Source of the DNA: Campylobacterales bacterium | Lineage (GTDB): Bacteria > Campylobacterota > Campylobacteria > Campylobacterales > Arcobacteraceae | Length of the DNA: 14,267 nt | Direction: 5' to 3' | Assembly: GCA_016784825.1 (NCBI GenBank) | Contig: JADHTT010000006.1 | Location: forward strand, 1-14,267 | Shown: positions 7,244 through 13,422 of the stretch, one piece after another | Position numbering within the stretch: the stretch's first letter is position 1 | Layout: the number at the start of each line of letters is the position of its first letter | Program-made: the position numbers and the translations under genes | The notes under the pieces: generated by a model | The model's database searches: none | Told to the model about the DNA's origin: nothing | The model's input: only the letters and a program-made list of their open reading frames with translations

Positions 7244-8008
7244 ATGAATATAAAACAAATACTAGATAAAGAAGTTAATACTAGGGATAGTGTAGATGAG
7301 TTAAGTGAAGATAAGCTTGATCCACTTATAGTAGCAAAAAAATATAACGATGAGTATATATCACTACTATGTGCTCTCTTTGCATATGGAAATGCAAAGC
7401 TTATAGTTAAATTTTTAAGATCATTAGATTTTTCACTATTAGATCAAGGTGAGGAGACTATTAAAGCTCAACTAAAAGGGAAATATTACCGTTTTCAAAA
7501 AGAAGATGATGTTATTGCAATCTTTATAGCATTAAGTAGGATGAAAAAAGAACAATCATTAGAATTAATCTTTAAAATAGGATATGATAAAAATAATAAT
7601 GTACTAGAAGGGATTGAATCAATTTTAATTGCTATACATAAAGCTTATGAGTATAAAAGTGATGGATATAAGTTTTTGATAGGTTCATTTCCTAAGAAAG
7701 ACAAAGATGGTAATATTAAGCTTGTAGGTAATTCTCCATACAAAAGATATAATATGTATCTTAGATGGATGGTAAGATATGATAATCTAGATATGGGACT
7801 GTGGAGAACAGTAGATAAAAAAGATTTAATACTTCCTCTTGATACTCATACATTTAAAGTAGGGCAAAGATTAGGCTTACTTCAAAGAAAAACATACGAT
7901 TTAAAGTCAGCAGTTGAAATCACACAAAAATTAAAAGAGTTTGATGAAAGTGATCCAATGAAATATGATTTTGCTATTTATAGATTAGGGCAAGAAAAAA
8001 TATTATAA
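7244..8008 (+). CDS. TIGR02757/DUF2400 family protein
   Basis: A 254-aa helical protein of the TIGR02757 (DUF2400) family, recorded mainly from Campylobacterota and Bacteroidetes and without an established function. Family landmarks are YISLLCALFAYGN (38-50), SPYKRYNMYLRWMVR (164-178) and LPLDTHTFKVGQRLGL (197-212), ending KYDFAIYRLGQ. The Asp200-Thr-His segment and the preceding helices recall the PVDTHV.R segment of HhH-GPD DNA glycosylases such as endonuclease III, where that Asp is catalytic; here the likeness is by eye. No Fe-S Cys cluster is present. The ATG at 7244 is preferred to an upstream in-frame TTG at 7229, since the latter lies ahead of the -10 box. It is followed after 75 bp by metG, which has its own promoter. 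Confidence 0.88.
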   Translation: MNIKQILDKEVNTRDSVDELSEDKLDPLIVAKKYNDEYISLLCALFAYGNAKLIVKFLRSLDFSLLDQGEETIKAQLKGKYYRFQKEDDVIAIFIALSRMKKEQSLELIFKIGYDKNNNVLEGIESILIAIHKAYEYKSDGYKFLIGSFPKKDKDGNIKLVGNSPYKRYNMYLRWMVRYDNLDMGLWRTVDKKDLILPLDTHTFKVGQRLGLLQRKTYDLKSAVEITQKLKEFDESDPMKYDFAIYRLGQEKIL

Positions 8009-8020
8009 ATTAACTACAAT

Positions 8021-8083
8021 TTAGATACAATCGCTCACAAATAAAAAAATTTGAAATTGAAATCATTTCTTCAAGGAACAAAA
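8021..8083 (+). promoter_or_regulatory. metG promoter and leader
   Basis: AATTTAGATACAATCG gives a -10 TACAAT at 8026-8031, nearly identical to the murA promoter on the other strand. Transcription should start near 8038, leaving a leader of about 46 nt. The leader ends in CAAGGAACAAAA before the ATG at 8084, a good AAGGA site, and this decides the start over the in-frame TTG at 8051. I see no T-box-like structure. Confidence 0.6.
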
Positions 8084-10048
8084 ATGTCAACAAACAATTC
8101 ATGTAAAAAAATCTTAATCACAACACCAATTTATTATGTAAACGATGTAGCTCATATTGGTCATGCATATACAACTATTATTGGTGATATGTTAGCTAGG
8201 TACTCTAGGCTAGTAGGTTATGATACATTCTTTTTAACAGGAACAGATGAACATGGTCAAAAGATTGCCCAAAGTGCCGAATCTAGAGGTAAAACGCCAA
8301 AAGAGTATGCAGATGAGGTAAGTGGTAAATTTAAATCTTTATGGGATGATTTTGATATTAGCTATGATAAGTTTATTAGAACTACGGATGAAGAGCACAA
8401 AATTGGTGTTCAAAAAGCATTTAAAAAGATGTTTGACAAGGGTGATATATATAAAGGACACTATGAAGGTAACTATTGTGTAAGTTGTGAGACATTTTTT
8501 ACGAATGCACAATTAAACGACGATGGTATTGGCTGTCCAGATTGTGGTAAACCAACTACAGTTGTAAAAGAAGAAAGTTATTTCTTTAGATTATCCAATT
8601 ATCAAGATAAACTTTTAGAGCTTTATTCAAATAATCCAGAGTTTATCTTACCAAAGGCAAAAGCTAAAGAGATTGTAAACTTTGTATCTGGTGGATTAAA
8701 TGATTTATCTATCTCTAGAACATCATTTGATTGGGGTGTAAAACTTCCTGATAATATGGATGATGACCATGTGATGTATGTATGGATGGATGCACTTATG
8801 AACTATATCACTGCCTTAGGTTATGGTACAGATGAATCAAATATGGATTTTTGGCCAGGAAAAGTTCACTTAGTAGGAAAAGATATCCTTAGATTCCACG
8901 CAATATTCTGGCCAGCATTCTTAATGTCATTAGAGCTTCCACTTCCAGATCATATTGCAGCTCATGGATGGTGGACAAGAGATGGTGAAAAGATGTCAAA
9001 ATCAAAAGGGAATGTAGTTGATCCAAAAGAGGTTGCTGATGCATATGGTTTAGATGCATTTAGATACTTTATGCTTAGAGAGGTTCCATTTGGACAAGAT
9101 GGAGACTTCTCTCAAAGAGCATTAATGGATAGAATAAATTCTGATCTAGGAAATGACTTAGGAAACCTTTTAAATAGAATACAAGGTATGAGTGGTAAAT
9201 ATTTTGACTTTAAAGTAACTTCAAAAGATGTAGCAAAATATCATCAAAAAGAGCTTGATGAGGTTGATGCTATATTAGAAAATATTGAAGAGTATATCTT
9301 TAATATGCAACTAAATAGATATCTTGAAGATATTTGGAAAGTACTAACTATTGCAAATAAAGCTATTGGTGATTATGAACCATGGGCTATGATGAAAGAT
9401 GGAAGAGAAGAAGAGGCTATGGCATTAGTAGCACTTATTACAAATATTATGGCAAAAGTTTCTATTTTACTTGAATCTGTAATGCCAGAAAAAATATCTC
9501 AAATTGCTAAATCTATTGGGTTTACAGTAGATAATAATTCTTACAATTCAATCTTAAAAAATAAAGAGCTTTTAAAGGATACAGTTATTACTAAAATAGA
9601 TGCACTTTTCCCTAGAATTGAAGAAGAGTTAATTGCAACTGCTGATGTTCAAAAAGCTGAAACAGTAGTAGAAAAACCAAGAAAAGAATCTATAAAAAAA
9701 GATTCTACTATGGAAGAGGATAATATAATTACAATTGATCAATTTTTTGAGACAACATTAAGAATAGGTACAATTGTAGAAGCAGTAGAGGTTCCAAAAT
9801 CTAATAAACTTTTAAAACTTCAAGTTGATGTAGGTGAAGAACATAATAGACAAATTCTTGCAGGTATCAAGGAGTTTTATTCTGCCGAGGAATTAGTAGG
9901 AACTCAAGCTTGTGTAGTTGCAAATCTAAAACCGGCTAAACTGATGGGTATGTTAAGTGAAGGTATGTTACTTGCAGCAAAAGATGAGAATGGTTTATGT
10001 TTAATAAGACCAGAAAAATCAAAAACTTCAGGTACTAAAATTTCATAG
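8084..10048 (+). CDS. metG: Methionyl-tRNA synthetase
   Basis: A 654-aa class I aminoacyl-tRNA synthetase that charges tRNA-Met in the cytoplasm. The HIGH motif is HIGH at 24-27 (DVAHIGHAYT); the KMSKS motif is KMSKS at 303-307 (GEKMSKSKGN). The connective domain carries one Cys4 zinc knuckle (C132, C135, C151, C154), the type seen in Bacillus and Thermus enzymes rather than the two-knuckle E. coli type. An alpha-helical anticodon-binding domain follows (about 330-500, with NDLGNLLNR). A charged linker (about 520-545, Lys/Glu-rich) leads to a C-terminal Trbp111-like tRNA-binding OB domain (about 548-654, TLRIGTIVEAVEVPKSNKLL) that supports dimerisation and tRNA affinity. It is complete, with 12 bp to the next gene, so the two are likely co-transcribed. 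Confidence 0.98.
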   Translation: MSTNNSCKKILITTPIYYVNDVAHIGHAYTTIIGDMLARYSRLVGYDTFFLTGTDEHGQKIAQSAESRGKTPKEYADEVSGKFKSLWDDFDISYDKFIRTTDEEHKIGVQKAFKKMFDKGDIYKGHYEGNYCVSCETFFTNAQLNDDGIGCPDCGKPTTVVKEESYFFRLSNYQDKLLELYSNNPEFILPKAKAKEIVNFVSGGLNDLSISRTSFDWGVKLPDNMDDDHVMYVWMDALMNYITALGYGTDESNMDFWPGKVHLVGKDILRFHAIFWPAFLMSLELPLPDHIAAHGWWTRDGEKMSKSKGNVVDPKEVADAYGLDAFRYFMLREVPFGQDGDFSQRALMDRINSDLGNDLGNLLNRIQGMSGKYFDFKVTSKDVAKYHQKELDEVDAILENIEEYIFNMQLNRYLEDIWKVLTIANKAIGDYEPWAMMKDGREEEAMALVALITNIMAKVSILLESVMPEKISQIAKSIGFTVDNNSYNSILKNKELLKDTVITKIDALFPRIEEELIATADVQKAETVVEKPRKESIKKDSTMEEDNIITIDQFFETTLRIGTIVEAVEVPKSNKLLKLQVDVGEEHNRQILAGIKEFYSAEELVGTQACVVANLKPAKLMGMLSEGMLLAAKDENGLCLIRPEKSKTSGTKIS

Positions 10049-10060
10049 TTAAGTGTTGAT

Positions 10061-11035
10061 GTGCAAATAAGAACACTTACAGATATAGTTGAGGGGCAAT
10101 TACTTAATACCCCCTCTATATCATTTATTACACAAATCAATACAGATCCAATGAAAATACATGATGGTGATCTTTTTTTATCAAATAATCTTGATGATAT
10201 AAAACTTGCAATTGAAAATGGTGCATTTGCTATTATCTTTGATGTTGATAATATAGATTATGATTCTATAGATAATGAGATAGCTTGGATTAAAGTTATA
10301 GATTTGGACAATGCATTGCTTAGACTTACAAGATTTTTATTAAGTCATAAAGAGATTAAAAGTTATTATTGTGATATAGTGAGTTTTGATATTTTAAAGC
10401 TAGTGCTTGTAAATAAGAAAAGTATCCAATTTTTAAGCGGCAATATTATGCATGATATAAATAATTTAAAAGATATTGAAAATGATACCATATTGGTATC
10501 TTCAAGTAGGTTATTTATGAATGCAATTCAACCATTATCAAAACATATTGAATATCAAGAGTATAAAGTTGATAATTTAATTATTAAATCTATGTTTACG
10601 ACTACCTTTTCATATGATGGAGAATACTACAATAGTCTTAGGATCCCTTATTTATATATTAATCACTTAATATCTATAGTGAACTTTATTAATAGTATAG
10701 ATACTTTAGAATATGAATTATCTAATATTAGAAAGTTGAAACATTTTAGACCAATATTTATAGATAATGATTATAATATTGTTGAATTTGGTAAATCAAA
10801 TAGATTTATTATTGCTAGTGAATATCAGAATATCTCTAATATTGAAATATCTTTTATTAAAAAGATGTATGGCTTTGCGAAAATATCTATAATTAGTGAG
10901 TTTAAAGATGATATCTCTTTATATAATCATATAAAAATTTGTGATTTTAATTGTTTATATATTGTAGGAAAGTCAAGAGATGAATTGGAATCTATCTTAA
11001 TTGATAAAAAAGAAGAGCAACTGAAATTATTTTAG
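10061..11035 (+). CDS. MurF-like protein lacking the ATP-binding loop (unknown function)
   Basis: A 324-aa protein whose first about 95 residues resemble the UDP-binding N-terminal domain of MurE/MurF ligases: ITQINTDPMKIHDGDLFLS mirrors the family pattern TDTRxIxPGDLF, then a helix and IENGAFAIIF where the ligases have A.xxGAxAvlv, followed by NALLRLTRFLLSHK. Where the ligases then have the P-loop TGSxGKT, this protein reads YYCDIVSFDILKLVL, with no GKT; no other P-loop is present. The middle and C-terminal parts are Ile/Tyr/Asn-rich and I do not recognise them; IDNDYN (234-239) weakly recalls MurF DxYNANP. It probably is not a ligase. The start is GTG at 10061, chosen because the N-terminal motif needs it; the next ATG would remove it. 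It lies 12 bp after metG and ends inside a hairpin shared with the gene opposite. Confidence 0.75.
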   Translation: MQIRTLTDIVEGQLLNTPSISFITQINTDPMKIHDGDLFLSNNLDDIKLAIENGAFAIIFDVDNIDYDSIDNEIAWIKVIDLDNALLRLTRFLLSHKEIKSYYCDIVSFDILKLVLVNKKSIQFLSGNIMHDINNLKDIENDTILVSSSRLFMNAIQPLSKHIEYQEYKVDNLIIKSMFTTTFSYDGEYYNSLRIPYLYINHLISIVNFINSIDTLEYELSNIRKLKHFRPIFIDNDYNIVEFGKSNRFIIASEYQNISNIEISFIKKMYGFAKISIISEFKDDISLYNHIKICDFNCLYIVGKSRDELESILIDKKEEQLKLF

Positions 11036-11040
11036 TTGCT
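11016..11040 (-). terminator. Hairpin terminator containing both convergent stop codons
   Basis: AGCAACT (11016-11022) and AGTTGCT (11034-11040) are perfect inverted repeats. With G-U and three A-U pairs inside, the stem reaches 11 bp around a 3-nt loop. On the minus strand it is followed by CTTCTTTTTT (11015-11006), a fair U-tract, so it should end the leftward transcript. On the plus strand no U-tract follows. The stop codons of both genes (TAG at 11033-11035 and, reversed, TAA at 11034-11032) fall in or beside the right arm. Confidence 0.5.
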
Positions 11041-12084
11041 GCTATTATCTTGTAATTTTCTTTTAGCTTTCATTTTTGCTGAAGCTAGTTTTCTCATATC
11101 TTCCGTTGTATCTAATTCGTCCATAATCTCTAAACCAAGTAGTGTCTCTAAACAATCTTCTAGTGTGACAATACCTTCTGTTTGATCATAACTATCAGTT
11201 ACAATTAAAAGATGTCCTTTAGCTTTTGTAAAACTATTTAGTGCTTTTAATACAGGTATATTTTCATTGATACTTGATACCTTAGACATAATATCTTCGA
11301 TAAGTATATCTGGATTATTAATAGCGTGTCTAAAAATCTTTTTTGTTAAAACCATACCAACTATATTATCAATATTCGTATCATAAACCGGTACTCTTGA
11401 AAATTTAAAAGTTCTTTTATCATCAAGCAAATCTCTTATTGGTGTACCCTTAGGGATAGAAAAAACAACACTTCTAGGTGTTAAAATATCTTTAATTTTC
11501 TTTTGCTTTAACATTAAGGTATTTTCAATAATATCAGATTCCATATCACTAATTACACCATCCTCTTCACTTAGAAGTGCACTATGAATAAGCTCTTCTC
11601 GAGAAACTGAATCACTGTCATTATTTTTATTGTTAATCTTTTTTGTTACAAATAATGTAAAAATAATAATAGGATAGGTGATAAATATAAATATATTAAT
11701 AATTCTAGCTGCAGTTGGAGCTAATTGTTTCCAATATACAGCACCAATCGTTTTAGGTATTATCTCCGCAAAGAAAAGAATCATAAATGTTAGTGAAATA
11801 GAAGCAAATAATACATAATTACTATCGTTATTAAATACAATTTGTGCCTGTACACCAATAGCAGTTGCACCTAGTGTATTTGCAAAAGTATTTAAAATTA
11901 GTATTGATGAAATAGATTTAGCTATATCTGTTTTTAGTTTTCGTAGAAGTTTACCAGCGTTTGCTTGCTCTTGCTCCAATACAGAAATATATGATACATT
12001 TACAGATAATAGTATAGATTCTAATATAGAACAAAGAAATGAAATTGAAATTACAAGTATAAATAAAAATATTAAATATTCCAT
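11032..12084 (-). CDS. CNNM/CorB-type membrane protein with paired CBS domains
   Basis: A 350-aa protein of the hemolysin-related CNNM/CorB/CorC group, whose characterised members move Mg2+ (or Co2+) across the inner membrane. Residues about 3-148 form the DUF21 membrane domain, with a first helix ending in CSILESILLS, a second with SSILILNTFANTLGA, and FAEIIPKTIG (105-114), which holds the conserved Glu-x-x-Pro-Lys. After an acidic linker (SREELIHSALLSEEDGVI) come two CBS motifs (about 198-255, with ILTPRSVVF, and 265-320, ending GIVTLEDCLETLLGLEI), which bind ATP-Mg in relatives. The C-terminal CorC domain of longer members (about 430 aa) is absent; a short tail of 30 residues ends it, as in a known shorter subgroup. 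AGG lies before the ATG at 12084. Its end overlaps the MurF-like gene by 4 bp. Confidence 0.92.
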   Translation of the reverse strand: MEYLIFLFILVISISFLCSILESILLSVNVSYISVLEQEQANAGKLLRKLKTDIAKSISSILILNTFANTLGATAIGVQAQIVFNNDSNYVLFASISLTFMILFFAEIIPKTIGAVYWKQLAPTAARIINIFIFITYPIIIFTLFVTKKINNKNNDSDSVSREELIHSALLSEEDGVISDMESDIIENTLMLKQKKIKDILTPRSVVFSIPKGTPIRDLLDDKRTFKFSRVPVYDTNIDNIVGMVLTKKIFRHAINNPDILIEDIMSKVSSINENIPVLKALNSFTKAKGHLLIVTDSYDQTEGIVTLEDCLETLLGLEIMDELDTTEDMRKLASAKMKAKRKLQDNSSN

Positions 12085-12131
12085 AATACCTGCTTATTGA
12101 TTGTATGGCATAAAAGGGAGTGGGGGTCCAA
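12072..12131 (-). other. Possible leader ORF in the CorB-type mRNA
   Basis: A strong AGGAG (12144-12140) stands about 57 nt upstream of the CorB-type start, with no ATG near. Eight nt after it a TTG (12131) opens a 19-codon frame, TTG GAC CCC CAC TCC CTT, which ends with TAA inside the next gene, overlapping its first 13 nt in another frame. The first codons lie in an unusually GC-rich patch (GGACCCCCACTCCC). This could be a leader peptide coupled to the membrane protein, or an orphan ribosome site. The evidence is positional only. Confidence 0.25.
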
Positions 12132-12152
12132 TTAATTATCTCCTGAATAAAT

Positions 12153-12172
12153 TTATAAGATTATAGCATAGT
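12153..12172 (-). promoter_or_regulatory. Probable promoter of the CorB-type gene
   Basis: On the minus strand CTATGCTATAATC gives a perfect -10 TATAAT at 12165-12160 with TATG upstream. Transcription would begin near 12153, leaving a leader of about 70 nt that holds the orphan AGGAG and the leader ORF. Confidence 0.5.
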
Positions 12173-12196
12173 AAAGTATAAATTATCTCAAATTGT

Positions 12197-12853
12197 CTAA
12201 AATATTGAGCCAAAAGAGCTTAATACCTTTCCATGTATAGTTAAATCACTTTTAGAGATGATTTGATTTGAATATATTTCATTATCTGATATTATATCAA
12301 ATTTTCCATCAGTTCTTTTTTGAATTCGTTTTACAAGTAGTCCATCTGGTGTATAAATAGCGTATATTCCATCTTTAATGCAATCTTTTTTTGCATTATC
12401 TACAAATATAATATCTCCATCATTTAATGTTGGTTCCATAGATTCTCCCGTAACATTAATAGCTTCAATATTTTTTATATTTTCTTTTCCTCCAAGATTA
12501 GATATGAAAAAATCTGGAACATCAAGTTTTTCATATTCTTCAGATTCTAAATGGGAACCACCTCCAGCACTTAGAGCAAGCCCTGGATAAAATTTTACCC
12601 AGTATTTATCCGTACTATCTATTAGTGAGCTAGGATCTTGACCATACAAAAGCCAATTAATAGATATTTTTTTTATGGCACAAAAGTCTAAAATTTTATC
12701 AAATGGTATTTTATCCCTTTTTTTCATTGTCGCAAAGTTAATTTGTGTCAAATCTAATGCGTCAGCGACATCTTTATCATAAACTTTTCCATTTTTTCCA
12801 TCTGAACTCAAAATATCTTTTAGTTTTTCTATTATTTCTCCAGCATTTAACAT
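12197..12853 (-). CDS. S24-peptidase repressor with CI-type helix-turn-helix
   Basis: A 218-aa phage-CI/LexA-type regulator. Residues about 3-72 match the phage CI repressor HTH domain (KDVADALDLTQINFATMKK, KIPFDKILDFC, then SINWLLYG). The C-terminal S24 domain carries all self-cleavage elements: Ala96-Gly97 (ALSAGGGSH), Ser138 (TGESMEPTL) and Lys175 (LLVKRIQK), with Ser to Lys 37 apart as in LexA. It should therefore dimerise on an operator and be cut when RecA is activated by DNA damage. No integrase or phage genes lie nearby, so it is either a domesticated or lone regulator or a phage remnant. A strong GAGGGGG site precedes the ATG at 12853. The 27-bp palindrome in its leader region suggests that it represses its own gene. 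Confidence 0.93.
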   Translation of the reverse strand: MLNAGEIIEKLKDILSSDGKNGKVYDKDVADALDLTQINFATMKKRDKIPFDKILDFCAIKKISINWLLYGQDPSSLIDSTDKYWVKFYPGLALSAGGGSHLESEEYEKLDVPDFFISNLGGKENIKNIEAINVTGESMEPTLNDGDIIFVDNAKKDCIKDGIYAIYTPDGLLVKRIQKRTDGKFDIISDNEIYSNQIISKSDLTIHGKVLSSFGSIF

Positions 12854-12874
12854 TTTAATTCCCCCTCATAGAAT

Positions 12875-12901
12875 AAAAATATTGCAATTTGCAATATTTT
12901 T
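12875..12901. promoter_or_regulatory. Perfect 27-bp palindrome, probable S24-repressor operator
   Basis: Two 13-bp arms, AAAAATATTGCAA and its exact complement, flank a single T at 12888. An odd-length palindrome with a single central base and TTGCAA cores is typical of a dimeric repressor site. It lies between the repressor's -10 box and its ribosome binding site, so a bound repressor would block its own transcription. The right arm ends on the -35 box of the promoter facing rightward. Confidence 0.75.
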
Positions 12902-12929
12902 GAAAGTATTTTAAAAATTATATTACAAT
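12900..12929 (+). promoter_or_regulatory. Rightward promoter overlapping the repressor promoter
   Basis: TTGAAA (12900-12905) and TACAAT (12924-12929) are spaced by 18 bp, with a predicted start near 12936. The -35 box touches the right end of the palindrome, and the -10 box lies in a second copy of half the operator (ATATTACAATTTG at 12920-12932, 12 of 13 identical to ATATTGCAATTTG at 12879-12891). Confidence 0.45.
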
Positions 12930-12945
12930 TTGACATAAAAATCAA
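12917..12945 (-). promoter_or_regulatory. Promoter of the S24 repressor
   Basis: TTGATT (12945-12940) and TATAAT (12922-12917) are spaced by 17 bp, one of the few promoters in the window with a recognisable -35 box. The start near 12910 is about 20 nt upstream of the centre of the palindrome. Confidence 0.6.
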
Positions 12946-12960
12946 GAATAGGATGCCAAA

Positions 12961-13056
12961 ATGACAGTGATTATAAAAGAGATAGGTTTAGTTATAGTGA
13001 AAGCTTGTATTAGAATTGATAATATTGTGTATAAAATAGGTGACACAATTTTATAA
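12961..13056 (+). CDS. Possible 31-aa protein divergent from the S24 repressor
   Basis: ATG at 12961 opens 31 codons to TAA at 13056 (MTVIIKEIGLVIV at the start). AGGA at 12950-12953 stands 7 nt before the ATG, a good ribosome binding site, and a rightward promoter lies just upstream within reach of the repressor's operator. The peptide has a hydrophobic N-terminal half (VIIKEIGLVIVKACI) and a polar C-terminal half; I recognise no family. An ORF of this length is not rare by chance in such AT-rich DNA, so the case rests on the ribosome site and the promoter context. It could also be the remnant of a longer gene. Confidence 0.35.
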   Translation: MTVIIKEIGLVIVKACIRIDNIVYKIGDTIL

Positions 13057-13165
13057 ATATGATATAAATTCATATAAATAACTTAAGATAAATAATTACT
13101 AAAGCGAAATTAATATAAAATAGCATTAACTTTATTTGTAATAAATACAAAAAATGGGGTATAAA
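13057..13165 (+). promoter_or_regulatory. oadG upstream region
   Basis: A very AT-rich stretch without a convincing gene. ATATGA/TCATAT (13057-13062 and 13070-13075, 7-bp spacer) and TTTGTA/TACAAA (13135-13140 and 13146-13151, 5-bp loop) are short inverted repeats. A -10-like TATAAAAT at 13114-13121 is the best promoter candidate for oadGA, giving a leader of about 40 nt. GGGGT (13157-13160 and flanking) precedes the oadG ATG and decides the start at 13166. Confidence 0.4.
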
Positions 13166-13420
13166 ATGGAATTAAATTTAGTAATGGAAGCACTGAAGTT
13201 TATGGTGCTTGGTATGGGGATAGTCTTTCTATTTCTGATTATTATGATCTATGCATTAAAAGCACAAGCTTATTTAATCGCAAAGTACGCACCGAAGACG
13301 GATGAAATTTCATCTAATTCAAAAGAGTGGCAACCTGCCAATAATCAATCAAATGACGATATAATTGCAGCAATTACAGGTGCTATTATTCATCACTCAA
13401 AATCAAATAAAAAAGGTTAA
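13166..13420 (+). CDS. oadG: Oxaloacetate decarboxylase gamma subunit (OadG)
   Basis: An 84-aa single-pass membrane protein. Residues about 8-32 (ALKFMVLGMGIVFLFLIIMI) form the transmembrane helix and match the OadG/SMC0354 hallmark of an LGMGIVF segment. A polar tail with Asn/Ser/Gln follows and ends HHSKSNKKG; the paired His may bind the metal seen in characterised OadG. The subunit anchors the biotin-carrying alpha subunit to the beta subunit, which pumps Na+ as oxaloacetate is decarboxylated to pyruvate. The start is placed at the ATG at 13166, 6 nt after GGGGT; another in-frame ATG (13154) four codons upstream would overlap that site. Only 2 bp separate it from oadA. Confidence 0.85.
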   Translation: MELNLVMEALKFMVLGMGIVFLFLIIMIYALKAQAYLIAKYAPKTDEISSNSKEWQPANNQSNDDIIAAITGAIIHHSKSNKKG

Positions 13421-13422
13421 TA

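Noticed and set aside
8051..8083. Upstream TTG extension of metG
   Set aside because: It lies in the leader, has no ribosome site, and adds residues foreign to the family; the ATG at 8084 has AAGGA.
9904..10140. 78-codon minus-strand frame across the metG/MurF-like junction
   Set aside because: It is antisense to the conserved tRNA-binding domain of metG and has no supporting start signal.
12187..12209. CTCAA/TTGAG inverted repeat at the end of the S24 gene as a terminator
   Set aside because: Only 5 bp of stem with a 13-nt loop and no clear U-tract; too weak to call.
12378..12590. 70-codon plus-strand frame
   Set aside because: It lies antisense inside the S24 repressor's peptidase domain and has no ribosome site or recognisable motif.
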